From positions 128,771,835 to 128,835,834 of the forward strand of contig NC_092859.1 in the NCBI RefSeq assembly GCF_032062135.1: a stretch of DNA of 64,000 nt, in the 5' to 3' direction. This DNA is from Pyxicephalus adspersus. Its lineage: Eukaryota; Chordata; Amphibia; Anura; Pyxicephalidae. The notes beneath the pieces were generated by a model. It saw nothing but the letters and a program-made list of their open reading frames with translations. It had not been told where the DNA came from and searched no databases. Of the stretch, positions 1-10,729 are shown piece after piece (the first letter of the stretch is position 1; each line of letters starts with the position of its first letter). The translations under genes and the position numbers were made by a program.

Positions 1-95
1 AGTCTGTCATTTGCAATCCCTATTTAATGTACAGCGCTGCGTAATATGTTGGCGCTATATAAATCCTGTTTAATAATAATAATAATAATAATAAC
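1..95 (+). repeat. 3' tail of an L2/CR1-like LINE
   Basis: The window opens inside a LINE 3' end. It carries the block TGTACAGCGCTGCGTAATAT followed by GGCGCTATATAAAT and an (AAT)n tail at about 72-95. The same tail recurs at 11200-11280, 28130-28240 and 54440-54600 on the plus strand and at 14940-15060 and 47455-47525 on the minus strand. Coding LINE sequence is missing here because the copy is truncated by the window edge. The clade (L2-like) is inferred from the better preserved copy at 10730-11290. Confidence 0.75.
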
Positions 96-370
96 AGTTA
101 ATAGATTTTGTTCATTTTTTTTGTTTTTCATAAAAAACAATAGGATTGACAGGGATTAAGTGGCCATTTATTCATTTTAAACATCGGATCAAACTAAATG
201 GTACCATGAAAATCTGATGGGTGTAATTATTTACATTGATTGTCCTATAACAGCTGGCACTCTTATTTCTTTTATCTCTAGTGCAGAGATGTGGGCAGGC
301 CTACTAAATCATTCCTTACTATGCAGGACTAATGGTTGCCACTGGTTCAACTTTGCACACAATGGCATCA

Positions 371-559
371 ATGGGCCTTTCATCAGTGAAGCTGGGTGAT
401 CCAGCAAACCTGAAATTTATCTGGTCCAGGATTGAAAACATTTGCTAACAAATAAAAAATGACCTTGATCCATTCAATGATCCAATCCAGGATCACCCAG
501 CTTCACTGATGAAAGTGTATCTTTTCCATCCTTGGAGAGCTTTATTAAATCAGGCCCAA
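371..559. mobile_element. Palindromic MITE, TGGGCCT family, copy 1
   Basis: The segment begins TGGGCCT and ends AGGCCCA and is largely self-complementary. The left arm contains CTTTCATCAGTGAAGCTGGG and then GATCCAGCAAACCTG; the right arm contains GGATCACCCAGCTTCACTGA. It can fold into a long hairpin. The left end lacks the outer block seen in other copies, so it carries a small deletion. Related copies lie at 23186-23385, 59724-59925 and 60054-60265. No coding sequence. The superfamily is not clear, because no unambiguous target duplication is visible. Confidence 0.7.
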
Positions 560-1258
560 TAGGAAGGGTGACTTCAGGTCACCAGGTATTACCACTGGAA
601 CTGTCAGCAAGCAAGATTTAAGAACACAGGATTAGGTTAGAAATACTCTTTGTTACTATTTTTAATCTGAGGAATAGGGGGAGGGTGCGGGGGCTGGGTA
701 TGTTCAAACTTTGATTTTATTACACTGCATGCTGTAAATAAAAATTTGTTATGGCATTTGAACCATTTCTTTATAACAAAATTACTTTTCCAAGGTTGCA
801 CAATTGTAGGATAAATTCATACTCATACACTTTATTGCAAGCTTTTGGTATAACCTTTTCAAGCTCCTGAAATCTCTATGTTTCCAGATCATGCCTGGGT
901 AGCATTGTTACATGATGGCCTTGCTGTCAAAATGACAACTGCCAAAAACTGTGGAGCTATGAGATTTATGGATTAATAAGAAATTAACAGGTATACTTCT
1001 TGAATTTACAGGAATTTACTGTATAAACATTTGTATCTTCAGAACATCCTAACCAAATGTATATGGGATAAAGAGCAATAGAATGACATACCATTACCAT
1101 TTCAAAGTCACATAAGAGACAAACACTACACAAGGGGCTGTTGTTTCCCATATTAGGATATATCTAATATACACCACTACCTATCAAGGGTCAATCAGTG
1201 TAAAAAAAAAAAGGGGCTATCAGATACTCCACCGAGGGGGGGGGAAGGTAACCCAGAA
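560..1258. other. No gene recognised
   Basis: About 700 bases of AT-rich DNA with no long ORF, no splice-site/ORF combination that suggests an exon, and no repeat that I recognise. Confidence 0.6.
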
Positions 1259-1535
1259 CAGTGGTCCCCAACCTTTTGGCGCTTTAAATTTACTAACTCC
1301 AGACTGCGCATGTGCCAGGAGCCGTGTGTCACGGAAGAAACTTCCCCCATAGTGATATCATGATGCCAGAACCCGCCCACTCCCCCGTTACAGGTCTGAG
1401 CCTGCGATCCGCACAGGAGACATGGTCCATGGCTCTTGCTGGTGTGCCCTCCCCAACGGGGTCCTTCTCCTGACCCTTCTGGGGGGCGCACTGGCCACAG
1501 CCGCCAACCATTAAAATTTTCTCGTGGACCACAAC
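1259..1535. mobile_element. hAT-type non-autonomous element, copy A
   Basis: It begins CAGTGGTCCCCAACCTTTT, which fits the CAGTGGT-type terminal sequence of Charlie-like hAT elements. The interior is GC-rich and shares blocks with a copy at 32784-32945, for example ATCATGATGCCAGAACC, CGCCCACTC and ACAGGTCTGAGCCTG. The right end is uncertain; GTGGACCAC at about 1525 is the last family-like block. Several overlapping ORFs of 60-137 codons here are chance ORFs in GC-rich repeat DNA, not genes. Confidence 0.6.
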
Positions 1536-1894
1536 AAAACAGATTTGCTGGAAGGCCTCTCTGGTACTCTGGCCACACAGAAGTAGGATTGTTAATATCT
1601 TGGAACAAGCATATTTTTTAATAAGTTCCTGCACATTTGGGGTCCATATTGTCTACATTTTTGTCCATCCCTGGCTATTTCCAGCATTTGATATACCATA
1701 ATGGGTGTTCTTCCAGGAAAGGTTGCACCTCCCACACCTAAGTGAGAGTGTAATACTCCACTGATTAAACTTTACCAGGCTAGTGATAAACCTTATGATG
1801 TTCAATTGATAAACGTTTTTCTACTATATGTATGGTGTAGAAAAAAGACAAGTTGACAGTATGCCCAAAGACTTTATTAGTAATACTGTGTCTA

Positions 1895-2140
1895 TTGTCA
1901 CTGAGCCACCGTGCAACACAGGTTCACATTCTACATTCCAAAAACATGCATTTAGGTTAATTGATTTCCCCCCAAAATTGGCCTTGGACTGTAATAAAGA
2001 CATATGACTATGGTAGGGACATTAGATTGTGAGCGCCTCTGAGAACAGCTAGTGACATGACTATGAACTTTGTACTGCACTGCATAAAATGTTGGTGCTA
2101 TATAAATACTGTATTATAATAATAATAATAATAATAATGA
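1895..2140 (+). repeat. SINE-like element with LINE-type tail
   Basis: The segment carries blocks also found on the minus strand at 11465-11790: the CATTCCAAAAACATG region, a run of C before AAATTGGCC, ACATTAGATTGTGAGC, and AGCTAGTGACATGACTATG. It ends in GTTGGTGCTATATAAATACT and (TAA)n at about 2113-2138. The last 45 or so bases resemble the L2-like LINE tail seen elsewhere in the window. Near 1900 the fragment CACTGAGCCACCGTGC is the reverse of the usual tRNA-derived head, so this copy is rearranged or 5'-truncated. Confidence 0.6.
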
Positions 2141-2425
2141 ACTCATTGAATTAGAAAGTAAATCGATTGTTTTTGTATTATGACTTAACTTTAGCACGTC
2201 TTCTCCAGTAGTCTGCTTTAAGTAGAGGAACAAAGCATCATTTGGGTATTTCTATAAATACATAATTTTTTCCAGTAACTAACACAGGCAAATCAGATCA
2301 TAGTGTATTTATAGTCATAGGGACAACATTGAGGACAGAGCAGATCTTTTGCTGGTGGAATGTTTCTGTTTTACTGCAAGGCTTGTTTTAAGCTCTTATC
2401 AGTGGTCCTTTGCATTTGTTTAACA

Positions 2426-2580
2426 CTAAACGGTCTATTTATATAGCAGTGAATTTGACATTCTCAGAAACATTGCCTAGTGATGATTCAATTACTGCTG
2501 TTGAAACATGTAAACCTGGAAGATTCTCCACCAAAGAATGTTCATTGAAGGTTAGATTGGCAGCTTTAAAAGAAAATGAA
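2426..2580. mobile_element. Foldback MITE, CTGACATTC family, copy 1
   Basis: It contains, in order, TCTATTTATATAGCAGTGAA, TTTGACATTCTC, AACATTGCCTAGTG, GAAACATGTAAACCTGGAAG and AGAATGTTCATTGAAGG. The same blocks in the same order occur at 55985-56125, which shows a dispersed family. The ends are partly complementary, as expected of a foldback element. The copy is diverged and its exact limits are uncertain. Confidence 0.55.
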
Positions 2581-3070
2581 GTTTCCTGATGATGATGTTT
2601 TGTGTTATATTCTTTGATCAAACCCCTGTAGAGGGGACCTCCTTTTAAAAATACTGGTTGCACTGCTGTCATACTGATCCTACAGCTTTAATGTGCTCTG
2701 GGTCAAGCAATGAATGTCACTCAGAAGATCATCATGGTTTTCTTTTTTTTTTCAATAGGAAGTTAGCCATGGGAGCCTATGTATTTCTCTCATGACAGGT
2801 TTGTTTATAACTTCTGCGCTGCCTCCTGATGGGATAAATGATCAGACATTGAAAGTGGTCTTTTATTTTTTCAGAAACAGAGATCGTAGCACCTTGGTAC
2901 AATAAAGCAGAAATAAGATATTTAATCCAATACAGGAAATGCCAATGCTTTATTTTTAGAATAGCCATAAGACATATCTACACATGCTGGGAACTAGATA
3001 GACCATTCCATTGGTGGATTGCCTGTTGATGTAACCTCAAAACATGTTAGTTTAATGAAATATTAGGGAA
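2581..3070. other. No gene recognised
   Basis: AT-rich DNA between a MITE and the DIRS element, with no convincing coding signal. Confidence 0.5.
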
Positions 3071-3071
3071 A

Positions 3072-3215
3072 TTGTTGTTATACTTACCCATAATTTTCCT
3101 TTCCTGGGAAATCCTCCTGACGGCGTACACATGGGTAATCCTGCCCACATTAACCCTCAGGTGACCACCTTTTCGCCAATAAAAAAAAACCCTTACTATT
3201 ACCTCCCTGTTCCGT
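3072..3215 (-). repeat. DIRS terminal inverted repeat (3' end of element)
   Basis: The reverse complement of this segment matches 7715-7840. Shared blocks are ACAGGGAGGTAA, a T-rich run followed by ATTGG, GAAAAGGTGGTC, AATGTGGGCAGGATTACCCA and TCAGGAGGA. The terminal ACTTACCCATAATTTTCC extends beyond the preserved match on the other side. Confidence 0.85.
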
Positions 3216-3216
3216 C

Positions 3217-4150
3217 CTAAGTCTTGCGACAGGACCAGAGGAGGTGGGTAATTACGCCGTCAGGAGGAGTTCCCAGGAAAGGAAAACTCATAAGAGAATA
3301 GGCATATTTAATTGTCTCTACGATCCAAAAAGAGATGATCCTTGCCGGGGCTGCTTGACCCCTCTTTGGTCCACTAGGAAACACAAACATATTGTCCATC
3401 TTTCTAAAACCTTTAGTTCATTGAACATACCTGGTGATTATCTGGACCATGTCTAACTTACTTGAGTCATCCTTTTCAGCCATTTCTTCATTCATTTGGT
3501 TCATTGATGGTAATACCACTTTCCAGTTTATGTGGAAAGCCGAGGACACCTTCGGAGAAAACTGTGGAGAAGGCCGCAAATACACCCCTTCCGATGAGAC
3601 AGAATAATAAGACTCTCTAGTTGAGAGAGATTGCAATTCTGATACCCTGCGGGTGAATGTAATAGCCGTCAGGAACACCGCTTTCCATGTAAGTTTTTCT
3701 ATTGAACAAACTTCTATTGGATGGAAGGGAGAGAGTAAAAGGGCTTTAAGCACTAACGATAAGTCCCAAGATGGGAATAAAGGCCTTACTGGCGGCCTGA
3801 TTTTTACTGTTGGATCAGTGCATTTTCTGCCCACTTCATCAAAGTTAGGGCTGATAAGCCAGACACCTGTACCTTTATCATATTATAGCTAAGACCTTTC
3901 TTTAGTGCAAACTGCAAGAATTACAGTATTTGAGCTGCTGTTGGTTCTGTGGTAGAGAAACCTTTTTCATGAGACATTATTAGGAATCGTTTCCATATTT
4001 TGAAGTAGGTTTTGTTGGTTGTCGATTTCCTTGCCCTTAAGAGAATGTCTGATACTTTTCTCAGCAGACACACCTGCTAAATACCTCCTCTTTCAATAGA
4101 AAGGCATTCAGTTTCCAATGTAGGGGTTGAGGTTTGACCCAAGTTCCCTG
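3217..4150 (-). pseudogene. DIRS tyrosine recombinase remnant
   Basis: A minus-strand fragment at 3834-3418 reads through PLFPSWDLSLVLKALLLSPF and then KAVFLTAITFTRRVSELQSL. This is the region around the first catalytic Arg of DIRS tyrosine recombinases (usual form PPWDLxLVLxxL... RRVSELxALS). A second fragment in another frame (3399-3217) carries FPSGPKRGQAAPARIISFWI followed by VETIKYAY, the downstream part of the same domain. The frame change and lost C-terminus show that it is inactive. The N-terminal part up to about 4150 is recognisable only as short pieces with stops. Confidence 0.8.
3236..3294 (+). repeat. DIRS internal complementary region
   Basis: This block repeats the outer end of the terminal repeats: GGGTAATTACGCCGTCAGGA, then GGAGTTCCCAGGAAAGGAAA. 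It is inverted relative to the adjacent terminal repeat at 3072-3215. A short internal copy of the outer ends just inside the 3' repeat is the hallmark of DIRS-1-like elements and is thought to template circle formation during replication. Confidence 0.8.
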
Positions 4151-4251
4151 CACCAGCATGTCCCTCTGATCTGGTAGAGGCCTAGGAGAAGACATCAGCA
4201 TCTGAGTCATTAGGGCGAACTAGGGCCTTCTTGGCCAATATGGTAGTATAA

Positions 4252-5788
4252 CTATTGCCAGGTTCGCTTCTGCCCTTTAGGAGGACCCTCAAAATCAATG
4301 GTATTGGTGGAAACACATACAGAAGAGGAAAGTTCCATCCGATAGAGAATGTATCTTGAGCCCATGCCTGTTTGCAGTGGAACCCCGTACAGAATCTTGG
4401 AAGCTAAGCGTTCTTGGGTAATGCCATCAAGTCTAATATTGGTGTTCCCCACTGTTGGAAAATTGGAAGTAGGTATTTTGGACCATTCTTTTAGATCTGG
4501 AAATGACCTGCTCAAAGCGTCTGCCAATTGGTTCTGTTTCCCTGGAAGGTATATTGCTGTCAGATCTAGTAAATGTCATTATGCCCAACCAAAGATCTTT
4601 GCTGATATCTTCAAATGTCGTTGGCTTCTTGGCCCTGATCCCAATGGGTCCCCAACCTGCTAGACTTGCATCCATCGTAATGGTTGTCCAACCTTCCTTC
4701 ACCAGGGACACCCCTTTGGATAGATTCTGCACCGATGCCCACCATAACAGTTCTTCTGTACTGAAGCTGGAAGGGCAATGACCTGTTCCTTGGACTCTCA
4801 GTTCCATTGACTTGCAGAGTTCTCATGTGCCATTTGGCCCATGGTACCACCGCTATACATGCTGCCATGAATCCTAGCATTTTCATGCAACCTCTTGCCT
4901 TTATTCTTGGAGTTCTGCAGAATAGAAGTGCCCTTTATGTTAGGTGCTTGATCTTCTGCTGAGTCCTTCATGAGCTGATCCTTGGATTTTGCTAGCAATA
5001 GTATGTCATCCAAATAACAGTATAAACATACTCCCTGAAGCCTCAGATAAGCTGCCAGAGCCACAAACACTTTGGAAAATGTTCTCGGGCCCATAGCCAG
5101 GCCGAAGGGCAGACGTGAATTGGTAGTGAAAAACTCCTATGCTGAACCTTAAATATTTTTGAGCGATGGGAACATGTAGGTATGCATTTTCCAGATCGAT
5201 CAAAATCATCCAGTTGTTCGGATGTATGACGGAGAGTATAGTCTGCAATGATTCCATCCAAATGACTTCACCTCCAGATATGCATTCAGGTCTCTCAAAT
5301 CCATTAGTGGATGAAAATCCCCGAGGGTTTCTGCACCAGAAATAGTATGGAATAAAATCCTTTCCCCTGCTCTTGTAGTGGAACAGGTACTATTGCTTGA
5401 AATTTTGCCAGTTCTTGCACATACGCAATTATGGTTCTATTTTCTGACACTTTCGTTGAAGCAATGTCCTTCTGAAACTTGTTTGTGGGGGTTTCTGCGC
5501 AAACTCCATCTGGTATCCCTCGGATACTACTGACCTTACCCAGGCATCTATGATTCTTTGTTTCCATTGTCCCGCAAATTTTAAAAGATGGGCACCAACT
5601 TCCAATGCCTGGGTATAGCCATCTTCAGAATTGTTTGCTTGAAGACTTGGCTGGCTGTGCAACACCTGTTCTGGCTGGCCTCCGAAAGGACAACTGAGTT
5701 CCCTTTCATGGCTGCAGAGCGTATTCCTGGGACCGTATTCCCCTGAAACCTTGCCCACTTTCTTTGGATCCCCGATTGTGCCTCGCAA
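4252..5788 (-). pseudogene. DIRS reverse transcriptase / RNase H remnant
   Basis: Minus-strand frames, in order, give VGAHLLKFAGQWKQRIIDAW and GYQMEFAQKPP (RT N-terminal region), AIVPVPLQEQGKGFYSILFL with QKPSG, then DLENAYLHVPI (motif A, catalytic Asp), APRTFSKVF-like PRTFSKVFVALAAYL and YCYLDDILLLA (motif C, YxDD). RNase H follows with TITMDASLAGWG and ends with ADALSRSFPDLKEW. The RNase H interior is much shorter than usual (about 30-40 residues between these two marks instead of more than 100), so an internal deletion is likely. At least five frame changes break the reading. Confidence 0.88.
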
Positions 5789-5849
5789 AAAGTTGTTGCT
5801 TCCGTTTTGGGGTTAACAGGCCCGATCTCCCGCCAGTTACCCTCTGGAT

Positions 5850-7024
5850 TTATTCTTCCAGTGACTTTCCAAAGAGCAACTTCACCTCAAAGGGTATAGA
5901 ACATGAAGATTGTTTCGACACCGAGTCGGCTACCCAATGTCTCAACCAAAGAGCCCTTCTTGCCGTTACAGAAAAAGCCATATTCTTTGCTGACAATCTG
6001 ACCAGATCCAGTGATGCTTCCGCCAGAAAATCCGCTGTTAGCTTAATTTTCTCTAAACATATACTAATTGACAAATCTTCTGCTTCACCTTCTATGATGC
6101 CCCTGGACCTTTGCACCCAAGCCAATAAGGCTCCTGACACGAAGGTAAGTGCCACCGCAGGCCGGCTAGCTAATCCCGCAGCAGCATAAATCCTCTTGAG
6201 ATCCCCTTCCAACTTTCTATCCATAGGGTCTCCATAAAGGTTTACCTAATTACCGAATTAGGAGCACCACATCCCTTACCAGGTGCTGCAATGGAGCATC
6301 CACAGCTGGATTAACATCAAAGACCTCTGATTCCCTTTCGCCCATAGGATACAATTTTGCGAATCTGTTCATAAAGGAGCATTTCTTATCAGGTTTTGCC
6401 CACTCTCCTTCAAAGAGCTGCTTTATCTCTTCCATGAAAGGAAAAGTTATACCTTCCTTTTTTAGTGACGGGAAATATCTTTTTCTCTTTGGAAGGGGCG
6501 GAGCTTCCAACTCCCACTGAAAGCCGTCTCTTATAGCAACTACAAACGAGTTGATTAATGAAAAGTCAAACTACATATTCTGATATATCCAAGCCTTGTG
6601 GTAAATCCCAATGTTTACCCACGTCCTCATGTGCCATAGCACTTGTGCCGATGGTAAGGTTCTTTAAACCCTACGCAATGACCTGATCAATATACCCCTT
6701 CATCTCCTTGGCCTCGGTCTCTCTGTCTCGACATGCCTTTTTAAGGCAAATTGCACACACCAATTTTGAAGGCAGGGCTTTAGCCCCACATGCCCAACAA
6801 GATTCATTGCCATCATGTGACCAGTCCGGAGTGGGAAGATGATCTTTCCCTACTCGCTCTATATAAGGGGGAGCTCGTCCCTGCCCCAAGTTCCTGTTTA
6901 GAGAACTGTCGGAAAGGGGTAGGAGAGGCCTTATGTCTTGTCTTTTTGAGGTGTTTCCTGCCAGGGCTTTAACCCCTATAATGAAGTAGCATATAAAATT
7001 GTGAATATTTAATTTAGGATGCAT
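5850..7024 (-). pseudogene. DIRS ORF1 (Gag-like) remnant
   Basis: Three minus-strand fragments form the usual order of DIRS ORF1. The first (7024-6671) carries a zinc-binding-like pattern CWACG-x9-CAIC. The second (6510-6250) has FPFMEEIKQLFEGEWAKP, RFAKLYP and PAVDAPLQHL. The third (6224-5850) has MDRKLEGDLKRIYAAAGLAS, ASLDLVRLSAKN and ALWLRHW. Similar blocks occur in fish and frog DIRS Gag proteins. Frameshifts and stops between fragments make it a pseudogene. Confidence 0.8.
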
Positions 7025-7714
7025 CTATTGCTACTCAAAAATGTTTACAATATTTCTACCTTACAAAGAAGAAGAAGATTTCCACCTATACATATGTTTT
7101 ATATCACGTAGGCCACATCTCTTATCAAATCCAGAAAAAAAAAAGAATATACGGTGAAGAACACCAATTTTTGTAGCGGGATTTTTTTAGGCCAATATCA
7201 ACAACATGCATTATAAAAAAAACAAATTTTTTAAATAATTTTTACATTACAAGGCTCATTTCCAATACATAAAACCACATAAAAACCATTATTAACCACA
7301 ATAATCTCTCCTTTCTGAGTGTCCCTGTGAAGGATACATTCTGGGTAAATTCTCTACGTGTTTTGTGGAAATATCGGCTTTCTCAGGAAAGAGGAGATAG
7401 AATCTACAACCATAAAAAAAATTACATTATTATCATCATCAATTAAATTATTACTGCATTAACAGAAAATAATACATTAAGCTAAACATATTATACATCA
7501 ATGTACCTGATGCTTGTGTTCTTAGCAACACTCTCTGTTACGATCATGCGCATGTTACGGTGCATGCGCAGTACCTTTACAACCCGGAAGTCTGTGGACT
7601 GGAGCTGCGTTCTCCATTGAAGGAATGCAGCTCCCTGAGAACAGAGAAGACGCCGGGGAAGAAGAAGAAGAAGAAGAAGGAGCCACCTCACCAGCGTCCG
7701 ATGATTCTGGAGAA

Positions 7715-7847
7715 GGACGGAAAAAGAACAGGGAGGTAAGTGGAAGGGGGTTTTTTATTGGGGAAAAGGTGGTCCTGGGAGGGGTAATGTGGGCAGGATT
7801 ACCCATGTTTATGCTATCAGGAGGAGGACCAGGAAAAAGACTTTAGG
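7715..7847 (+). repeat. DIRS terminal inverted repeat (5' end of element)
   Basis: The right arm pairs with 3072-3215 as described there. The last block, CAGGAGGAGGACCAGGAAAA, has diverged from the left arm. The region just inside it (7500-7700) is unusually GC-rich and holds (GAA)n at about 7660-7681, two GCATGCGCA-like blocks and a short hairpin at 7601-7634. This is presumably the leader of the element. Confidence 0.85.
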
Positions 7848-7859
7848 AACCCCCCCAAG

Positions 7860-8419
7860 TGTCACGGATAACAAGGAGGGGAGGGAAACAGAAAGGTTAT
7901 ACTCATGACTAGGCCTCCAATGGCTAGGGAAAAGGGAATGGTCACCCCTTACAGATACCCTAACCTAGCCCTAACTCCTAACAGTATGAGTATCCCCTGA
8001 TGGTAGGAATACTCATACACAGGAACCCTGGCCCTACTAGCCCTGCATAGCCCTAGGACTAGTGACTGGCTTGAGACTACTGGTTCCTTCCCTTATGAAA
8101 GACCCTAATAAACAACAAAAGAACAACAAAACACCAAAAGTAATTCAACTTATCTTAATAGCAGATATAAAAGCAGGCACTCTGGATAGGGCAACACTCC
8201 AGCTCTTCACATCCCAGAAGTGAATATCAACCGCATAGCATGAAGTGTGAGGCCGGACTAAATGGAGGAGCAGTAATGACCAGCAGCTGCACCTGATGCA
8301 AGGGGAGTGGTCATTACAAACAACACAGAAACAAGTAAAAACAAAGAGACTGTCAGATAACCTCACCTGCAGCTTGTCTGACAGATCCTCTAACTTCAGT
8401 CACAGAAGGGACCATGACA
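7860..8419. mobile_element. Solo LTR 1
   Basis: A 560 bp segment starts TGTCACGGATAAC and ends GGACCATGACA. It is flanked by the perfect 5-bp duplication CCAAG (7855-7859 and 8420-8424). TG...CA ends and a 5-bp duplication are the signature of an LTR retroelement. A candidate TATA box (GATATAAAAGC, about 8164) suggests plus orientation. No internal retroviral or Gypsy coding sequence remains, so this is a solo LTR left by recombination. It sits within 20 bases of the DIRS right end. Confidence 0.75.
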
Positions 8420-8424
8420 CCAAG

Positions 8425-9655
8425 ACTGTAGTACTGGACAGTTTGCAGTTTTGCAGGCTTGGATCTCTGATGACTGCACTTTTCTGGCTGATTACATTGA
8501 AGTTGCAGAACAATGCAAAGTCGTACTCTGTGATTGATCAGAGGTTTATTTTAACAGCTTACACTCTGTACACCTAGCGGTACAGCTGCTTCTGCTGTCA
8601 TTGTTGCCTCCATATTCCCCTTACTACAACTTATCTTCCTTGTGTAATGATTTTATTTACTAAACTACTGGTGATGGGCTTTCCAACAATGCCAGATCTC
8701 CTTATGGTTCTTAAATGGAATTTTGTATAGTTAGTATCCTGAGACCATAGGAAACCACCAGAATTTCTTCTTATTTTGCCTTAATGTTGTTTGGACTCAA
8801 ATTAGGCTTTAATGGGTCTATATTAAAGGCATAATCAAGCAATACTTATTAGAAGTATTGGTGGAAAGGGGAATTAGATTGGTCTGTAATGATTTTGCTG
8901 TGGGGTCCTATACCATATGGTTATGCCCTTGAAAAAAATGACTTTAATGTACTGTAAATCTATTTCAAACAATAAAACCCTGATATTGTTTTACATGACC
9001 ACTGTAGGCAAATTGGTTCTGCACAGGGGGCCACTGTTGGTTAAATCTGCCATTGCCTGGTGCAAAGCAACTGTAGTAAGTACACTAGGATGTTGGAGGA
9101 AACGTACTGTGCTTTATGTTACAGCTATTTATTTGTAGAGTGTTCAGATTTGATCAAAATAAGAAGTTTCCCACAGTTATTGTCACCCTCCTGCCCTATG
9201 CACTGACCTGGAAGTGCCCCTATGAAAACTATGCCTTGAATGGGATCCAAAATGTTTTGCAAATCTTTGTATTGAATGAATTATGGATTGTACATGACAT
9301 TAAATTGACACCAACAGCTATTTGATTCAGTGTTGGAGAAAGTGAAGAAAGTTTCTTTTCAGTCTGTGTCCATGTTAAAGGGGAAGGGGGGGGGTTGCTT
9401 TTTCCTGTTGTGTCTGACAGATGTCAAATAGACAGGAAGTGGGAAACAATTTACCACTTCTCCATTCTGATTCTCATTCTTTCTTTTCTGTAAGTATTAA
9501 AAATAAAAAAATGTAAAATAAATATAAATTAAAATCAAGCCAATGATAAATTATTATTTAAAATTCGCACCCAATTTATGGAGCCTAGAGTTACTATAAG
9601 GTACAGAACAGAGAATGCACGCTTATACCTGATTGGTTGATTTATATAGCTGTCT
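8425..9655. other. No gene recognised
   Basis: AT-rich DNA with no ORF that resembles a known protein. At 9380-9460 there is a G run and an ACAGGAAGTGGGAAA block of a kind that recurs in frog repeats, too short to assign. Confidence 0.5.
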
Positions 9656-9657
9656 AG

Positions 9658-9658
<1 letters not shown>

Positions 9659-9705
<47 letters not shown>
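9659..9705. repeat. (TA)n microsatellite
   Basis: About 23 uninterrupted TA units. Confidence 0.95.
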
Positions 9706-9708
<3 letters not shown>

Positions 9709-10489
9709 GTGTTCTTTTCTTGTTAATACACCTGTTGCAAGAGAAGTATGGAAGTTGACACTGCTCCCCCTTTCTCCTGAAAATGTAAGCAGTCTACCTA
9801 CTATTTTGGTGACAATATGGCATTAGAAGAAACACAAAGAATAACGATTTTTGATGGTTTTTGGACACCTTTTCCCTGTCCATGAGGTAAAATCATTTTA
9901 TTAGTGTGTCATCATAACAGACAGGAGGAGAACCGTGTCTGTATTTATAATGAGACAACAAACCTGTGCTTGCCTCTACTGACCTCCTTGTAAAATGCTG
10001 ATAGCCTGGCTGTCTCTTGCCTCAAAATGTTTGAAATCCCTGACCTAGAAGAATCAACCAGATAGAGAAGAAAGAGAGAAAAGTCAGGCCTCCTTATATA
10101 CAATTCTGGTCCAGGTCAATAGTTGAGGAAGACATTGGACTGGCATATTAGCGAGCCGACTGGCACTTTCAAAAGTTTTTTTTTTTTTGTTCTATTGCTG
10201 TGTGTTTGCAGTCCAGTGTTGTACACATGCAATAGCATATTGATTTGCACTAAAGTGCATGGATGGCTTGACTCAAGAAGGTCATGGATCACAATGCATG
10301 AAAGTGAAATTGCCACCTAGACACACCATGGTGGGGTTAGAATCTTTGGCACCTAGCACTTATTCCTATATTCCAATATATTAAATAATGCTGATATAAT
10401 TTTCTTAGAAAGTAATGTTAGCACCTAAATCAAGGGATCACAAATATGCAGATCTGCTATATCTCTGTATTGTGTTATCTCAGGCTTTG

Positions 10490-10670
10490 CATTAGGCACA
10501 CACAGAATTTATGGCAGCCCATTCATTTCAATGCCAATGCATAACCATGCAGCAAAGATCAGACCTGCACCATGTTTCCAATGTAGATCACCACAATGCA
10601 CAAACTGTACATTAAAATGTGCTGTGGTACACTGCAATGTGGATGTGAATCAGTGCACCATAAAACTATG
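10490..10670. repeat. Possible dispersed repeat
   Basis: The block CCATTCATTTCAATGCCAAT and the repeated CAATGC/TGCAATG words resemble MITEs that are common in frogs. I could not find terminal repeats, so the call is weak. Confidence 0.3.
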
Positions 10671-10729
10671 TACTTCACTACGGTATGTGTGTTGTCTTGC
10701 ATTGGGTAACATCCTCCTCTCTGTTATTT

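Larger units (their letters stand above)
3072..7847 (-). mobile_element. Degenerate DIRS-type retrotransposon
   Basis: A 4.8 kb element read on the minus strand. In element order it has a 5' inverted terminal repeat (7847-7715), a Gag-like ORF, reverse transcriptase and RNase H, a tyrosine recombinase, an internal complementary region (about 3236-3294) and a 3' inverted terminal repeat (3215-3072). DIRS elements integrate through a tyrosine recombinase instead of an integrase and make no target duplication; none is visible here. Every ORF is broken by stops or frameshifts, so the copy is dead. Conserved motifs include DLENAYLHVPI and YCYLDDILLLA in RT, ADALSR at the RNase H end and RRVSELQSLS in the recombinase. 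The outer limits are accurate to roughly 20 bases. Confidence 0.9.

Noticed and set aside
1195..1634. Overlapping ORFs of 137 and 101 codons on the minus strand
   Set aside because: They lie in a GC-rich hAT-type element, overlap each other in different frames and resemble no protein.
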